64,000 nucleotides of DNA from Pseudomonas sp. UYIF39 (lineage in GTDB: Bacteria > Pseudomonadota > Gammaproteobacteria > Pseudomonadales > Pseudomonadaceae). Positions 1-8,620 of the stretch are shown in pieces. The stretch is taken from positions 62,001-126,000 of the forward strand of contig NZ_JALBYU010000011.1 of the NCBI RefSeq assembly GCF_029963765.1, read 5' to 3'. Below the pieces are notes generated by a model. That model was not told where the DNA came from and did no database searches. It was given only the letters and a program-made list of their open reading frames with translations. The number at the start of each line of letters is the position of its first letter. The first letter of the stretch is position 1. The position numbers and the translations under genes are program-made.

Positions 1-453
1 CGTGGTGTGCAAGCCGCTTTCGAGCGCGCCGTAAAAACCGGTACCCAACGTGCCGACGATGCCGCAGTGCTGACCAAGCAAATCCAATGCTTGCGCAACC
101 AACTGCGTCACGCTGGTTTTGCCGTTGGTGCCGGTCACGCCGACCAGGTTCAGGTGACGACTCGGGTCACCGTAAAAACGCCCGGCGATGTCCGACAGCT
201 GCGCCGCCAGGCCTTTGACTGGAATCAGCGGTACATCGGTAATCGGCAATACGGTCGCGCCTTCGACTTCATACGCCACAGCGGCAGCGCCGCGTTGCAG
301 GGCGTCTGCAATGTGCGCGCGACCGTCGAACTTGCCGCCAGGGACGGCGAGAAACAGGTCGCCAGCCCGCACGTTGCGGCTGTCCAGGGTCAGTTCGCGG
401 ATCAACAGATCGCGGCCGGCGTGGGCAAAAATCTTGTTCAGACTCAGAGACAT
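1..453 (-). CDS. murE: MurE, UDP-MurNAc-tripeptide synthetase (N-terminal part; runs off the left edge)
   Basis: MurE adds the third residue (meso-diaminopimelate in Gram-negatives) to UDP-MurNAc-L-Ala-D-Glu in the cytoplasm, using ATP. Only the first 151 codons are here, on the minus strand. The protein begins MSLSLNKIFAH. The Mur-ligase P-loop GVTGTNGKTS lies near residues 108-117, encoded around positions 105-130. The ATG overlaps the ftsI stop as TGATG, so the two genes are translationally coupled. Position after ftsI in the dcw cluster fits the usual gammaproteobacterial order. The rest, including the substrate-specificity motif, lies outside the window. Confidence 0.93.
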   Translation of the reverse strand, partial: MSLSLNKIFAHAGRDLLIRELTLDSRNVRAGDLFLAVPGGKFDGRAHIADALQRGAAAVAYEVEGATVLPITDVPLIPVKGLAAQLSDIAGRFYGDPSRHLNLVGVTGTNGKTSVTQLVAQALDLLGQHCGIVGTLGTGFYGALESGLHTT

Positions 454-2195
454 CAGCCGCGCCCTCCATTGGCTTTCAGCGGAACGACCGGTGCTGCGTT
501 CGCTTGTTGAGTAGGTGGCAGGTTGTCCGGGGTGATGTTCATCAGGCGCAAGGTCCCGGACATCACTTTGCTGAACACCGGCGCCGATACCAGACCACCG
601 AAGTAACCGGCCTTGGTCGGCTCATCGATCACCACCACGATTGCGTAACGCGGATCGCTCATCGGGCCGAAGCCGGCGAACAGCGAACGGTAGGAATTCT
701 CGGCGTAGCCTTTGGTGCCCACCGAAGTCTTACGCGCAGTACCCGACTTGCCGGCCACGTGATACGCCGGCACCTGCGCACGGAACACACCGCGCGGGGC
801 TTCGATCACTTGGGTCAGCATGCCTTGCATGGTTTTCGCGACCGCTTCCGGCAATACCTGTGTGGTTTGCGGTGGCTTGTCGGTTTTGATCAGGGTCAAC
901 GGCGCTAGGCGACCGTTGTTGGCCAGGGCCGAGAAGGCGTGAACCAACTGGATCGCGGTTACCGAGATACCGTAGCCGTAAGACAGCGTGGCGGTTTCAG
1001 CCTTGCGCCATTCGCGGTAGTTCGGCAGGTTGCCGACACGTTCGCCCGGGAAGCCGAGGCCGGTGTCCTGGCCGAGGCCGACTTTTTGCGCCAGACGGAA
1101 AATCGTTTCGCCGCCGATATCGAACGCTACCTTACTCATGCCGACGTTACTGGAGTTGATCAGGATGCCGGTGAGGTCGAGCACCGGGCCTTCAGTCTTC
1201 GATACGTCCTTGATGGTGTACTTACCAATCTGCAAGGAGCCTGGATATACCTCGACAGTGTCGCTCGGTTTCCAGCGACCGGTTTCAATGGCGGCGCTCA
1301 TGGAGATCGCTTTCATGGTCGAACCCGGCTCGAACACGTCGATCATTGCGCGGTTACGCATCATCGCCGGTTGCAGGTTGCGACGGTTGTTCGGGTTGTA
1401 GGTCGGCTGGTTGACCATGGCGAGGATCTCGCCGCTCTTCACGTCCATGATCACCAGGCTGCCGGCCTTGGCGCCGTTTTCGATAATCGCGTTACGCAGC
1501 TCGCGGTTGGCCAGGTATTGCAGACGCAGGTCAATGGACAACGCCAAGGGCTTTCCGGCCTTGGCGTTTTTGGTGACCTGAACATCCTTGATAAGTCGGC
1601 CACGCCGATCCTTGATCACCTGTCGCTTGCCGGGGACCCCGGCCAGCCATTCGTCGTAGGCCAGCTCGACGCCTTCACGACCGTGGTCATCGATGTCGGT
1701 AAATCCGACCATGTGGGCGGTGACTTCACCGGCCGGATAGAAACGCCGGAACTCCTCAATGCCGTAAACGCCCGGTACTTTCAGATCGAGCACGGACTGG
1801 CCCTGTTCGGGGGTCAGCCCGCGCACCAGGTAGATGAATTCTTTATTGGCTTGAGCCTCGAGACGCTCGGCCAGGGCTTTAGGGTCTTGGCCCAAAGCGG
1901 CCGCCAGTGCTGGCCACTTCTCTTTGGCCAGTTGCATTTCCTTGGCGTTGGCCCACAGGGTAGTCACCGGGGTACTGACGGCCAAAGGCTCGCCGTTACG
2001 GTCGGTGATTAGACCACGGTGAGCCGGAATCGGAATATGACGAACGCTGCGCGCATCGCCCTGACCTTTAAGGAAGGCACGGTCGACGACTTGCAGGTCG
2101 ATGATGCGCCAGCAAATAGCCACGACCATGATGCCGAGCAAACCCAGCACCAGGCGGAAACGCCATGGAAACAGAGCGCCTTCGAGTTTCATCAT
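453..2195 (-). CDS. ftsI: FtsI (PBP3), septal peptidoglycan transpeptidase
   Basis: FtsI is the class B penicillin-binding protein that cross-links septal peptidoglycan with FtsW and the divisome. The 580-residue protein has one N-terminal transmembrane segment (about residues 14-32). A pedestal domain follows, then a transpeptidase domain with the three active-site motifs: S292-T-M-K295, S348-S-N350 and K483-S-G-T486. The nucleophile is Ser292. Length and motif spacing are normal for Pseudomonas PBP3. The start ATG overlaps the ftsL stop (ATGATGA) and the stop overlaps murE, so expression is by translational coupling within the dcw operon. A second ATG follows directly, so the start is uncertain by one codon. 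Confidence 0.97.
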   Translation of the reverse strand: MMKLEGALFPWRFRLVLGLLGIMVVAICWRIIDLQVVDRAFLKGQGDARSVRHIPIPAHRGLITDRNGEPLAVSTPVTTLWANAKEMQLAKEKWPALAAALGQDPKALAERLEAQANKEFIYLVRGLTPEQGQSVLDLKVPGVYGIEEFRRFYPAGEVTAHMVGFTDIDDHGREGVELAYDEWLAGVPGKRQVIKDRRGRLIKDVQVTKNAKAGKPLALSIDLRLQYLANRELRNAIIENGAKAGSLVIMDVKSGEILAMVNQPTYNPNNRRNLQPAMMRNRAMIDVFEPGSTMKAISMSAAIETGRWKPSDTVEVYPGSLQIGKYTIKDVSKTEGPVLDLTGILINSSNVGMSKVAFDIGGETIFRLAQKVGLGQDTGLGFPGERVGNLPNYREWRKAETATLSYGYGISVTAIQLVHAFSALANNGRLAPLTLIKTDKPPQTTQVLPEAVAKTMQGMLTQVIEAPRGVFRAQVPAYHVAGKSGTARKTSVGTKGYAENSYRSLFAGFGPMSDPRYAIVVVIDEPTKAGYFGGLVSAPVFSKVMSGTLRLMNITPDNLPPTQQANAAPVVPLKANGGRG

Positions 2196-2485
2196 GGCGC
2201 CACCATCTGCACTTCAGCAGCGCCTGGAATGCGCATCTTCAGTTGCTCGGTCGCCAGGACTTCGATACGGCTGTGGGCAGTCCAGGTGCTCTGTTCGAGA
2301 ATCAAACGACCCCATTCCGCTTGCGCCTTGTCGCGCACGCTCAACTCGTTATACAGCGAGTTCAGCAGTTGACGGTTCCAGTGGGCACTGTAGGAAACGC
2401 CGATGGCTGACACGAGCACGCCAATAAACAACAGCAGCATGAAAAAGCTTCCGCCGGGAAGTGGCTTGGCGAAAAGCTTGCTCAC
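2192..2485 (-). CDS. ftsL: FtsL, divisome bitopic protein
   Basis: FtsL forms the FtsQLB complex that activates FtsWI at the septum. The protein has 97 residues, with a short basic cytoplasmic tail and one membrane segment around residues 13-33 (GGSFFMLLLFIGVLVSAIGV). A leucine-zipper-like periplasmic coiled coil carries the expected heptad leucines. Sequence conservation in this family is low, so the call rests on topology, length and the strict position between rsmH and ftsI. It overlaps both neighbours by 4 bp. Confidence 0.93.
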   Translation of the reverse strand: MSKLFAKPLPGGSFFMLLLFIGVLVSAIGVSYSAHWNRQLLNSLYNELSVRDKAQAEWGRLILEQSTWTAHSRIEVLATEQLKMRIPGAAEVQMVAP

Positions 2486-3429
2486 CGCAGCTTCTCCGCG
2501 ACGCGCATGACGGCGCTACGGGAGCGTGGGTTGGCTTTGAGTTCGGCCTCGGAGGCGGACTGTGCTTTGCCATGGATTTTGATTATTGGTTCGAAGGCGA
2601 CGTGACGTACCGGCAGGTTGCGCGGCAAGTTGTCGGCTTCGCCTTTCACCAGTTTGCGCATGAACAGTTTGACGATGCGGTCTTCCAGCGAGTGGAAGCT
2701 GATGACCACCAGGCGGCCACCGACTTCCAGGCATTCCAGTGCAGCTTCGAGGCCGGCTTCCAGATCACCCAGCTCGTTGTTGACGTGAATACGCAAGCCC
2801 TGGAACGCACGGGTCGCCGGGTTTTTGCCCTTTTCCCAGGCAGGATTGGCGACTTTCAGGACTTCAGCCAGATCGGCAGTGCGCTCGAACGGCTTGATGT
2901 CGCGACGCTCGGCCACGGCACGGGCCATCCGGCCGGAGAATCTTTCTTCGCCGTATTGCTTGAACACCCGGGCGATTTCTTCCGCCGGGGCGGTGTTGAC
3001 GAATTCGGCAGCGCTGATTCCTCGGGACGGATCCATGCGCATGTCCAGCGGGCCATCATTGAGGAAACTGAAGCCGCGCTCAGGGTCGTCGAGCTGCGGC
3101 GAGGACACGCCGAGGTCGAGCAAAACGCCGCTGACCTTGCCGTCCAGACCGCGTTCGGCGACTTCCGAACCGAGCTCGGCAAAGCTGCGCTGTACAACGA
3201 CAAAGCGGCCGTCTTCGGCCGCTAGCGTTTGCCCGGTGGCAATCGCTTGAGGATCTTTGTCGAATCCAAGCAGCCGACCATCGGGACCGAGCTGGCTGAG
3301 GATCAACCGGCTGTGTCCGCCGCGCCCGAACGTACCGTCCAGATAGCAGCCATCAGGACGTACGGCGAGAGCCTCCACGGCTTCGTCAAGCAGTACGGTG
3401 ATGTGGTTAAAGCCGCTATCAATAGTCAC
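2482..3429 (-). CDS. rsmH: RsmH (MraW), 16S rRNA m4C1402 methyltransferase
   Basis: RsmH N4-methylates C1402 of 16S rRNA with SAM; RsmI, encoded 1.2 kb away in this window, adds the 2'-O-methyl group to the same nucleotide. The 315-residue protein starts MTIDSGFNHITVLLDEAV, has the SAM-binding glycine motif DGTFGRGGHS near residue 32, and carries the family signature GVLLDLGVSSPQLD near residues 101-114. The C-terminal half holds VISFHSLEDRIVK. The start is GTG, overlapping the mraZ stop (GTGA). Length is typical. Confidence 0.97.
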   Translation of the reverse strand: MTIDSGFNHITVLLDEAVEALAVRPDGCYLDGTFGRGGHSRLILSQLGPDGRLLGFDKDPQAIATGQTLAAEDGRFVVVQRSFAELGSEVAERGLDGKVSGVLLDLGVSSPQLDDPERGFSFLNDGPLDMRMDPSRGISAAEFVNTAPAEEIARVFKQYGEERFSGRMARAVAERRDIKPFERTADLAEVLKVANPAWEKGKNPATRAFQGLRIHVNNELGDLEAGLEAALECLEVGGRLVVISFHSLEDRIVKLFMRKLVKGEADNLPRNLPVRHVAFEPIIKIHGKAQSASEAELKANPRSRSAVMRVAEKLR

Positions 3430-3881
3430 AGGATCAAATCACGCAGTTCATCAGGCATGGCGCCCGGTTGTTGAATAGCAGCCAGGTCAGCGGCAGAAAC
3501 CGCATCCCAGGCATCCTCGTCCCACAATTGGAACTTGTTCAGTTGGCCTACCAGCATCGCGCGCTTATCCAACTTGGCATATTCACGAAGACGCGGCGGA
3601 ACCAGAAAACGACCACTGCCATCGAGCTCGAGGTCGACGGCATTACCAATCAGTAAACGTTGCAGGCGGCGGTTCTCTTCGCGAAGCGAAGGCAGTGCGC
3701 GCAGTTTGGTTTCAATAATTTCCCACTCATCGAGGGGGTAAACACACAAACATGGATCAACGGCGTCGATGGTGACGATTAACTGACCGGAACTTCTCGA
3801 AACCAGCTCGTCACGGTACCGGCTCGGCATAGCGAGACGGCCCTTTGCATCGAGACTGATAGCATTAGCTCCGCGAAACAC
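3426..3881 (-). CDS. mraZ: MraZ, transcriptional regulator of the dcw cluster
   Basis: MraZ is an AbrB/SpoVT-like double-beta-barrel DNA-binding protein that represses its own operon. The 151-residue product has the two tandem MraZ domains, each with the DxKGR-type core: first copy LDAKGRLAMPSRYRDEL near residues 10-26, second LDGSGRFLVPPRLREYA near residues 90-106. The start codon is GTG, with a GGAGAAG ribosome site about 10 nt upstream. It heads the operon mraZ-rsmH-ftsL-ftsI-murE. Three evenly spaced GTGG(C/G) boxes just upstream look like its operator. Confidence 0.96.
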   Translation of the reverse strand: MFRGANAISLDAKGRLAMPSRYRDELVSRSSGQLIVTIDAVDPCLCVYPLDEWEIIETKLRALPSLREENRRLQRLLIGNAVDLELDGSGRFLVPPRLREYAKLDKRAMLVGQLNKFQLWDEDAWDAVSAADLAAIQQPGAMPDELRDLIL

Positions 3882-3922
3882 GACAGCGCTTCTCCAAATA
3901 TTAGCGTTTTGAGCTCAAAAAA

Positions 3923-3947
3923 CCCACTTCGTGCCACTTTCCGCCAC
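3923..3947 (-). promoter_or_regulatory. Putative MraZ operator: three 10-bp-spaced GTGG(C/G) boxes
   Basis: Read on the minus strand, three pentamers GTGGC, GTGGC and GTGGG are separated by exactly 5 bp, a 10-bp period that puts them on one face of the helix. They lie between the predicted -10 box and the mraZ start, probably just after the transcription start. MraZ of E. coli is known to bind similar direct repeats (TGGGN separated by 5 bp) upstream of mraZ. Binding here is inferred. Confidence 0.75.
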
Positions 3948-3955
3948 TTGTGCAC

Positions 3956-3985
3956 ACTATAGGAATGCGGCCACCGCACCGTCAA
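3956..3985 (-). promoter_or_regulatory. Sigma70-type promoter of the dcw operon
   Basis: On the minus strand, TTGACG (3980-3985) and TATAGT (3956-3961) are separated by 18 bp, close to the sigma70 consensus. The position, about 75 bp upstream of the mraZ GTG and next to the MraZ boxes, suits the main dcw promoter. The remaining stretch towards rnpB (about 3986-4201) is AT-richer and shows no gene. Confidence 0.7.
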
Positions 3986-4201
3986 GGCGCGGATTAAAGG
4001 AAAAGCCTTACAGAACTGAGATTTAGGAGCGCAAAAGGAGGGGTAGCGAGAATCTGACGTGTCATCCTGCTCAATAACTTGAATCAGCACTGAAGGCTGC
4101 GTTCGAAAGTTAAAGTAATTTGTTAAGAGTAAGATTTTTTCGGTATTAGGAAAGTGCTTCTGCTGTTGATTTTGCAAGGAGGGAAATTGCTACTACAGGC
4201 G

Positions 4202-4225
4202 CCCTGCTCAATGATTAAAGCAGGG
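4202..4225 (-). terminator. Inverted repeat 3' of rnpB
   Basis: CCCTGCT and AGCAGGG form a 7-bp stem with a 10-nt loop, 13 nt beyond the 3' end of the RNase P RNA on the minus strand. There is no clear T-run after it, so it may be a weak terminator or a processing structure. Confidence 0.4.
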
Positions 4226-4237
4226 AGGGGAAAAAGG

Positions 4238-4590
4238 TGGAGAGTCGATCTGTAAGCCGGGTTCTGTCTTGAACAGTCATTCGTCTACGATGGCCATCAC
4301 TGGACATCTTTAGCAACCTACCCGGTCCCAGCGCGGGCCACGCCTTGGGACCCTATTTGGTCTTGCTCCAAGTGGGGTTTACCTAGCCACGAACTGTTGC
4401 CAGACGTGCGGTGCGCTCTTACCGCACCTTTTCACCCTTACCGGCGCCGAAGCGCTTAGGCGGTTATTTTCTGTGGCACTTTCCGTAGGCTCACGCCTCC
4501 CAGGCATTACCTGGCACTTCGCCCTATGGAGCCCGGACTTTCCTCCCCCCCCTAATTTTCATAGAAGGCAGCGACTGTCCGATCGACTCT
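4238..4590 (-). ncRNA. rnpB: RNase P RNA (M1 RNA), class A
   Basis: RNase P RNA is the catalytic RNA that matures tRNA 5' ends. On the minus strand the molecule starts with AGAGTCGATCGGACAGTCGC (reverse complement of 4571-4590). It ends with the complementary closing strand of the P1 helix, the run GATCGACTCTCC (reverse complement of 4239-4250). The 3' section holds the GAACCCGGCTTACAGATCGA type signature (reverse complement near 4246-4265). The universally conserved GAGGAAAGTCCGGGCTCC (reverse complement near 4530-4548) is present. About 353 nt is the normal length. It lies between rsmI and mraZ on the same strand. Ends are estimated to a few nucleotides. Confidence 0.95.
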
Positions 4591-4665
4591 CCGCCGCGAA
4601 GATTAACGGCAGAGCGGCCGAAGGACAAGCGCTAAACGCCGTGGGCTACGCCTGCACGTCGGTTT

Positions 4666-5538
4666 TTACTCGCCCTTCTGTTTATCCAGCGCGACCTGAT
4701 AGAGCACATTCTTGCGCTCGCCGGTAATTTGCGCCGCCAACGCCGCGGCTCGCTTGAGCGGCATTTCTTCAAGCAACAGATTCAGAATGCGCATTGCTTC
4801 ACTGCTGACGGCGTCCTCGGTCTCGGGGGCAGACCAACCCGCCACCAACACCACGCACTCACCGCGCTGCTGATTGCTGTCTGACTCGACGAACTCGCGC
4901 AACTCAGCCAGTGGCAAGCCTTTAAGGGTTTCGAAAGTCTTGGTCAGCTCCCGCGCCAGCAACGCCGGACGTTCACCACCAAACACCAACTCCATGTCTT
5001 GTAGGCACTCGAGGATCCGGTGCGGGGCTTCATAAAAAATCAGCGTGCGCGGTTCTTCCTTTACCAACTCAAGACGGGCGCGCCGGCCGACAGCCTTGGC
5101 CGGCAGGAAGCCTTCGAAGATGAAACGGTCCGACGGCAACCCCGCCGCCGACAACGCTGCGATCAACGCGCAGGCGCCCGGAACCGGCACCACATTGATA
5201 CCCGCAGCACGAGCCTGACGCACGAGGTGATAACCAGGATCGGAAATCAACGGCGTGCCGGCATCTGAAATCAGCGCCACATCGTCGCCGGCGAGCAAGC
5301 GGGTGATAAAGCGGCTACCTTCATCCCGCTCATTGTGTTCGTGACAGGCTGCCAGCGGTGTAGGAATGCCAAAATGCTGCATCAATCGCTGTGAGTGACG
5401 GGTATCTTCGGCAGCGATCAGGGCGACCTCGCGCAGGATCTTCAGCGCACGCGCACTGATATCGTCCAGGTTGCCGATGGGCGTCGCCACCACATAAAGC
5501 GAGCCAGCAGCGGAATTCAAAGCACCTGGAGCAGTCAA
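4666..5538 (-). CDS. rsmI: RsmI, 16S rRNA 2'-O-ribose C1402 methyltransferase
   Basis: RsmI methylates the 2'-OH of C1402, the nucleotide that RsmH N4-methylates. It belongs to the tetrapyrrole-methylase (SAM) fold. Motifs: LYVVATPIGNLDDISARAL near the N-terminus, AEDTRHS and SDAGTPLISDPGY (SAM pocket). I chose a TTG start at 5538, giving L/M-TAPGALNSAAGS, because a GAGG ribosome site lies 8 nt upstream and family members start here. The reading frame stays open to 5646, with an in-frame ATG at 5571 as an alternative. It is divergent from lpoA, an arrangement conserved in many gammaproteobacteria. Confidence 0.95.
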   Translation of the reverse strand: MTAPGALNSAAGSLYVVATPIGNLDDISARALKILREVALIAAEDTRHSQRLMQHFGIPTPLAACHEHNERDEGSRFITRLLAGDDVALISDAGTPLISDPGYHLVRQARAAGINVVPVPGACALIAALSAAGLPSDRFIFEGFLPAKAVGRRARLELVKEEPRTLIFYEAPHRILECLQDMELVFGGERPALLARELTKTFETLKGLPLAELREFVESDSNQQRGECVVLVAGWSAPETEDAVSSEAMRILNLLLEEMPLKRAAALAAQITGERKNVLYQVALDKQKGE

Positions 5539-5748
5539 AGCGCACACCTCATGATCGGTAAAAACCGCCATTGTAGCGCGTCGTGACGTTCGCGATACGC
5601 GCAAGCAACCCTCGGTTTTGCAGCCTCTTGTGCAGTGCCGCAACATTTACACGAGCTAAATTGATCGATTCACACCAGTAACATCGCGCCCCGGCCAGTG
5701 CTTGGGTACAATTCCACGCTAATTTGATCGAGTATCAGGAACACTTAC

Positions 5749-7560
5749 ATGATCGCTTGCCTGCGGCTGCTCACTGCCCTCTGCCTCGCTGCCTTGCTGG
5801 CGGCTTGCGCCAGCTCGCCCTCCTCCAGCCTTGGCGAACTTCCACGAACCCCGGATGCCAGTATCGAGCAATTGCTCGCACAGGCTGCTCAAAGCAAAGA
5901 CCCGGAAAAAGCCTCCCTGTTGCGCCTGAGCGCGGCAGACCTGGCTTATCGTCAGGGGAATGCCGGCCAGTCCGCGCAAATCCTGCAACAAGTCCCCGTC
6001 GAAACACTCAAGCCTGGCCAACAGGTTTTCGCCAGTACCCTGGCGGCTGAACTGGCCATGGTTCGCAATCAGCCCAAAGCGGCACTGACAGCCTTGAGTC
6101 ATCCGAGCCTGCAACGCCTGAGTGAACTGCCGGTTGAGCAACAGGTTCGCACCGGCACTGTTCATGCCCGCGCCCTTGAAGCCGATGGCCAGACGCTGGC
6201 CGCCGCACGGGAACGTATCTTCATCGCGCCAATGCTTGAAGGTGAAGCCGCCAGCAAAAACCACGAAGCGATCTGGACCCTGATCGCCTCGCTGCCAACC
6301 GACCAGCTGCAGCCAACTGCCACCGACGACCTCGGCGGCTGGATGGGCCTGGCACTGGCGGTGAAAACTGCCGGCACCCTGGAACAGCAGCAAGCCGCGA
6401 TCGACAACTGGCGCGCACAGAATCCAAAGCACCCGGCCGCCATTCAATTGCCGCTGCCACTGACCAAGCTCAAGGAACTGGCCAGCCAGCCCCTGAGCAA
6501 AATCGCCCTGCTGCTGCCACAAGACGGCCCCCTGGCGTCGGTCGGCAAAGCACTGCGCGAAGGTTTCATGGCCGCTCACTACCAGGCCCAACAAGCCGGG
6601 CAGAAGCCGCCTGCCATCGAGTTCTATGACAGCTCGAAACTCACTTCGATGGACGAGTTCTACCGCAAGGCCCAAGCCGATGGCGTGCAGTTGGTCGTCG
6701 GCCCACTGGAGAAGCCGCTGGTCAAACAGCTCAGTGCTCGCCCGCAACTGCCGATCACCACCCTGGCGCTGAATTACAGCGAAGGCGCACAAGGTCCGGC
6801 CCAGCTGTTCCAGTTCGGTCTTGCGGCTGAAGACGAAGCCCGCGAAGTGTCCCGCCGTGCTCGCGCCGATGGCCTGCATCGCGCCGCCATCATGGTGCCG
6901 AAAGGCGAATGGGGCGATCGCGTGTTGAGAGCATTCAGCCAGGACTGGCAGGCTAACGGTGGCAGCATCGTCGCTACCGAACGTGTCGACCAACCGGTTC
7001 AACTGGCCCAGCAGATTGCCGACATGTTCCAGCTGCGTCAGAGCGAAGGTCGTGCCAAGAGCCTGCAAAGCACCGTTGGCGGGCAGGTAGCCGCCCAGCC
7101 TTCGCGCCGTCAGGACATCGAGTTCATCTTCCTGGCTGCAACGCCTCAGCAAGCCCAGCAAATCAAGCCGACACTGAACTTCCAGTACGCCGGCGACGTG
7201 CCGGTCTATGCCACCTCCCACGTGTTCAGCGCCAGCGGCGATGTGAATCAGTACAACGACATGAACGGCATTCGCTTCTGCGAAACCCCATGGTTGCTGG
7301 AGGCCAACGATCCACTGCGCAAACAAGTGACCGCGCAGTGGCCGCAAGCTGCTGGCAGCCTGGGCCGTCTGTACGCGATGGGTGTTGATGCCTATCGCCT
7401 GGCACCACGCCTGGAGCAACTCAAGGCTCTGCCGGACAGCCGCATCGAAGGTCAATCGGGCAGCCTGGGCATGACTCAGAACCAACGTGTGGTCCGCCAG
7501 TTGCCGTGGGCACAGTTCGTCAGCGGCCAGGTTCAACGCCTGCCGGACACCCCGCGCTGA
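5749..7560 (+). CDS. lpoA: LpoA, outer-membrane lipoprotein activator of PBP1A
   Basis: LpoA stimulates the bifunctional peptidoglycan synthase PBP1A from the outer membrane. The 603-residue protein has a lipoprotein signal peptide with lipobox LAAC (Cys20). A helical TPR-like N-domain (about 30-230) is followed by a periplasmic-binding-protein-like C-domain (about 250-590) opening with KIALLLPQDGPLASVGKALREG. Its place divergent from rsmI and ahead of yraN matches the E. coli lpoA locus. Its stop overlaps the yraN start as TGATG. Confidence 0.95.
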   Translation: MIACLRLLTALCLAALLAACASSPSSSLGELPRTPDASIEQLLAQAAQSKDPEKASLLRLSAADLAYRQGNAGQSAQILQQVPVETLKPGQQVFASTLAAELAMVRNQPKAALTALSHPSLQRLSELPVEQQVRTGTVHARALEADGQTLAAARERIFIAPMLEGEAASKNHEAIWTLIASLPTDQLQPTATDDLGGWMGLALAVKTAGTLEQQQAAIDNWRAQNPKHPAAIQLPLPLTKLKELASQPLSKIALLLPQDGPLASVGKALREGFMAAHYQAQQAGQKPPAIEFYDSSKLTSMDEFYRKAQADGVQLVVGPLEKPLVKQLSARPQLPITTLALNYSEGAQGPAQLFQFGLAAEDEAREVSRRARADGLHRAAIMVPKGEWGDRVLRAFSQDWQANGGSIVATERVDQPVQLAQQIADMFQLRQSEGRAKSLQSTVGGQVAAQPSRRQDIEFIFLAATPQQAQQIKPTLNFQYAGDVPVYATSHVFSASGDVNQYNDMNGIRFCETPWLLEANDPLRKQVTAQWPQAAGSLGRLYAMGVDAYRLAPRLEQLKALPDSRIEGQSGSLGMTQNQRVVRQLPWAQFVSGQVQRLPDTPR

Positions 7561-7922
7561 TGCCCGACAGATCACGCCAGCAAAGCGGTAAAGATGCCGA
7601 GCGCCATGCGCTCGAGCATCTTCAACAACAAGGTCTGCGCCTCCTGGCGCAGAACTGGTTGTGTAAACGCGGCGAGCTTGATCTGGTCATGCTTGATGGC
7701 GATACAGTAGTATTCGTTGAAGTCCGCTACAGAAAAAACACTCAATGGGGTGGCGCGCTCGATAGCATCGATGAGCGCAAACGGCAAAAACTGATAGTTG
7801 CCGCGCAGTATTTTCTTCAGCGCGAGTCGCGCTGGGCCAATTCCCCTTGCCGTTTCGACGTGGTTGCCATCGACAGCAACCTCGATCAGTTGAACTGGTT
7901 GCAGAATGCCTTCGACAGCTGA
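7560..7922 (+). CDS. YraN/UPF0102 family endonuclease-like protein
   Basis: This is a small restriction-endonuclease-fold protein; members have been linked to DNA metabolism but the cellular role is not settled. The 120-residue product has the nuclease-like core GELDLVMLDGDTVVFVEVRYR (Asp followed by ExK-like EVR) near residues 37-57. It starts at an ATG overlapping the lpoA stop, so it is co-translated with lpoA. An upstream in-frame start at 7506 lies inside lpoA and is unlikely. Confidence 0.9.
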   Translation: MPDRSRQQSGKDAERHALEHLQQQGLRLLAQNWLCKRGELDLVMLDGDTVVFVEVRYRKNTQWGGALDSIDERKRQKLIVAAQYFLQRESRWANSPCRFDVVAIDSNLDQLNWLQNAFDS

Positions 7923-8026
7923 TCGCGTGCGCCCCGCACCGGACACTTTCACCCAACACTTTTGCTCTTTGCTTTGCGGGCTGCACATTCATGTGCCGAG
8001 TAGCCGCGCTAATTAAGGTCACACAG

Positions 8027-8620
8027 ATGGACATGCAATCCCGAATTCGCCAGCTTTTTCAGGCCAGTATCGATACCAAGCAAATGGCGATGGACGTACT
8101 TGCACCGCACATCGAGCAAGCCAGCCAGGTGATGGTCAACGCCCTGCTCAACGAAGGCAAAATGCTGTCCTGCGGCAACGGCGGCTCTGCCGGTGATGCC
8201 CAGCACTTCTCGTCCGAGCTGCTCAACCGTTTCGAGCGCGAGCGTCCGAGCCTGCCAGCGATTGCGCTGACCACCGACAGCTCGACGATCACCTCGATCG
8301 CCAACGACTACAGCTACAACGAAATTTTCTCCAAACAGATCCGCGCCCTCGGCCAGCCGGGTGACGTATTGCTGGCGATTTCCACCAGCGGCAACTCGGC
8401 AAACATTATTCAAGCGATCCAGGCCGCACATGATCGCGAAATGATTGTCGTAGCATTGACCGGTCGCGATGGCGGCGGCATGGCGTCGCTGCTATTGCCC
8501 GAGGACGTCGAGATTCGCGTACCGGCCAACGTCACCGCACGTATTCAGGAAGTCCACCTGCTGGCGATCCATTGCCTTTGCGATTTGATCGACAGCCAAC
8601 TGTTCGGGAGTGAAGAATGA
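8027..8620 (+). CDS. gmhA: GmhA/DiaA-type SIS-domain phosphoheptose isomerase
   Basis: GmhA converts sedoheptulose-7-phosphate to D-glycero-D-manno-heptose-7-phosphate, the first step to the LPS inner-core heptose. The 197-residue protein has a SIS domain: CGNGGSAGDAQHFSSELLNRF (substrate and metal site) and LLAISTSGNSANIIQA, with a late ARIQEVHLLAIH metal-ligand segment. DiaA, a paralogue that binds DnaA, has nearly the same sequence and sits in this very locus in E. coli (lpoA-yraN-diaA-dolP). A DiaA-like role is therefore a real alternative. The start is the ATG after AAGG. The stop overlaps dolP by 4 bp. Confidence 0.88.
   Translation: MDMQSRIRQLFQASIDTKQMAMDVLAPHIEQASQVMVNALLNEGKMLSCGNGGSAGDAQHFSSELLNRFERERPSLPAIALTTDSSTITSIANDYSYNEIFSKQIRALGQPGDVLLAISTSGNSANIIQAIQAAHDREMIVVALTGRDGGGMASLLLPEDVEIRVPANVTARIQEVHLLAIHCLCDLIDSQLFGSEE

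Noticed and set aside
4238..4590. Short frame 4473-4727 (+) in the RNase P region
   Set aside because: It runs through the antisense of rnpB and has no coding character.
5719..7575. 618-codon minus-strand frame opposite lpoA
   Set aside because: High-GC antisense shadow; the plus frame encodes a clear LpoA lipoprotein.
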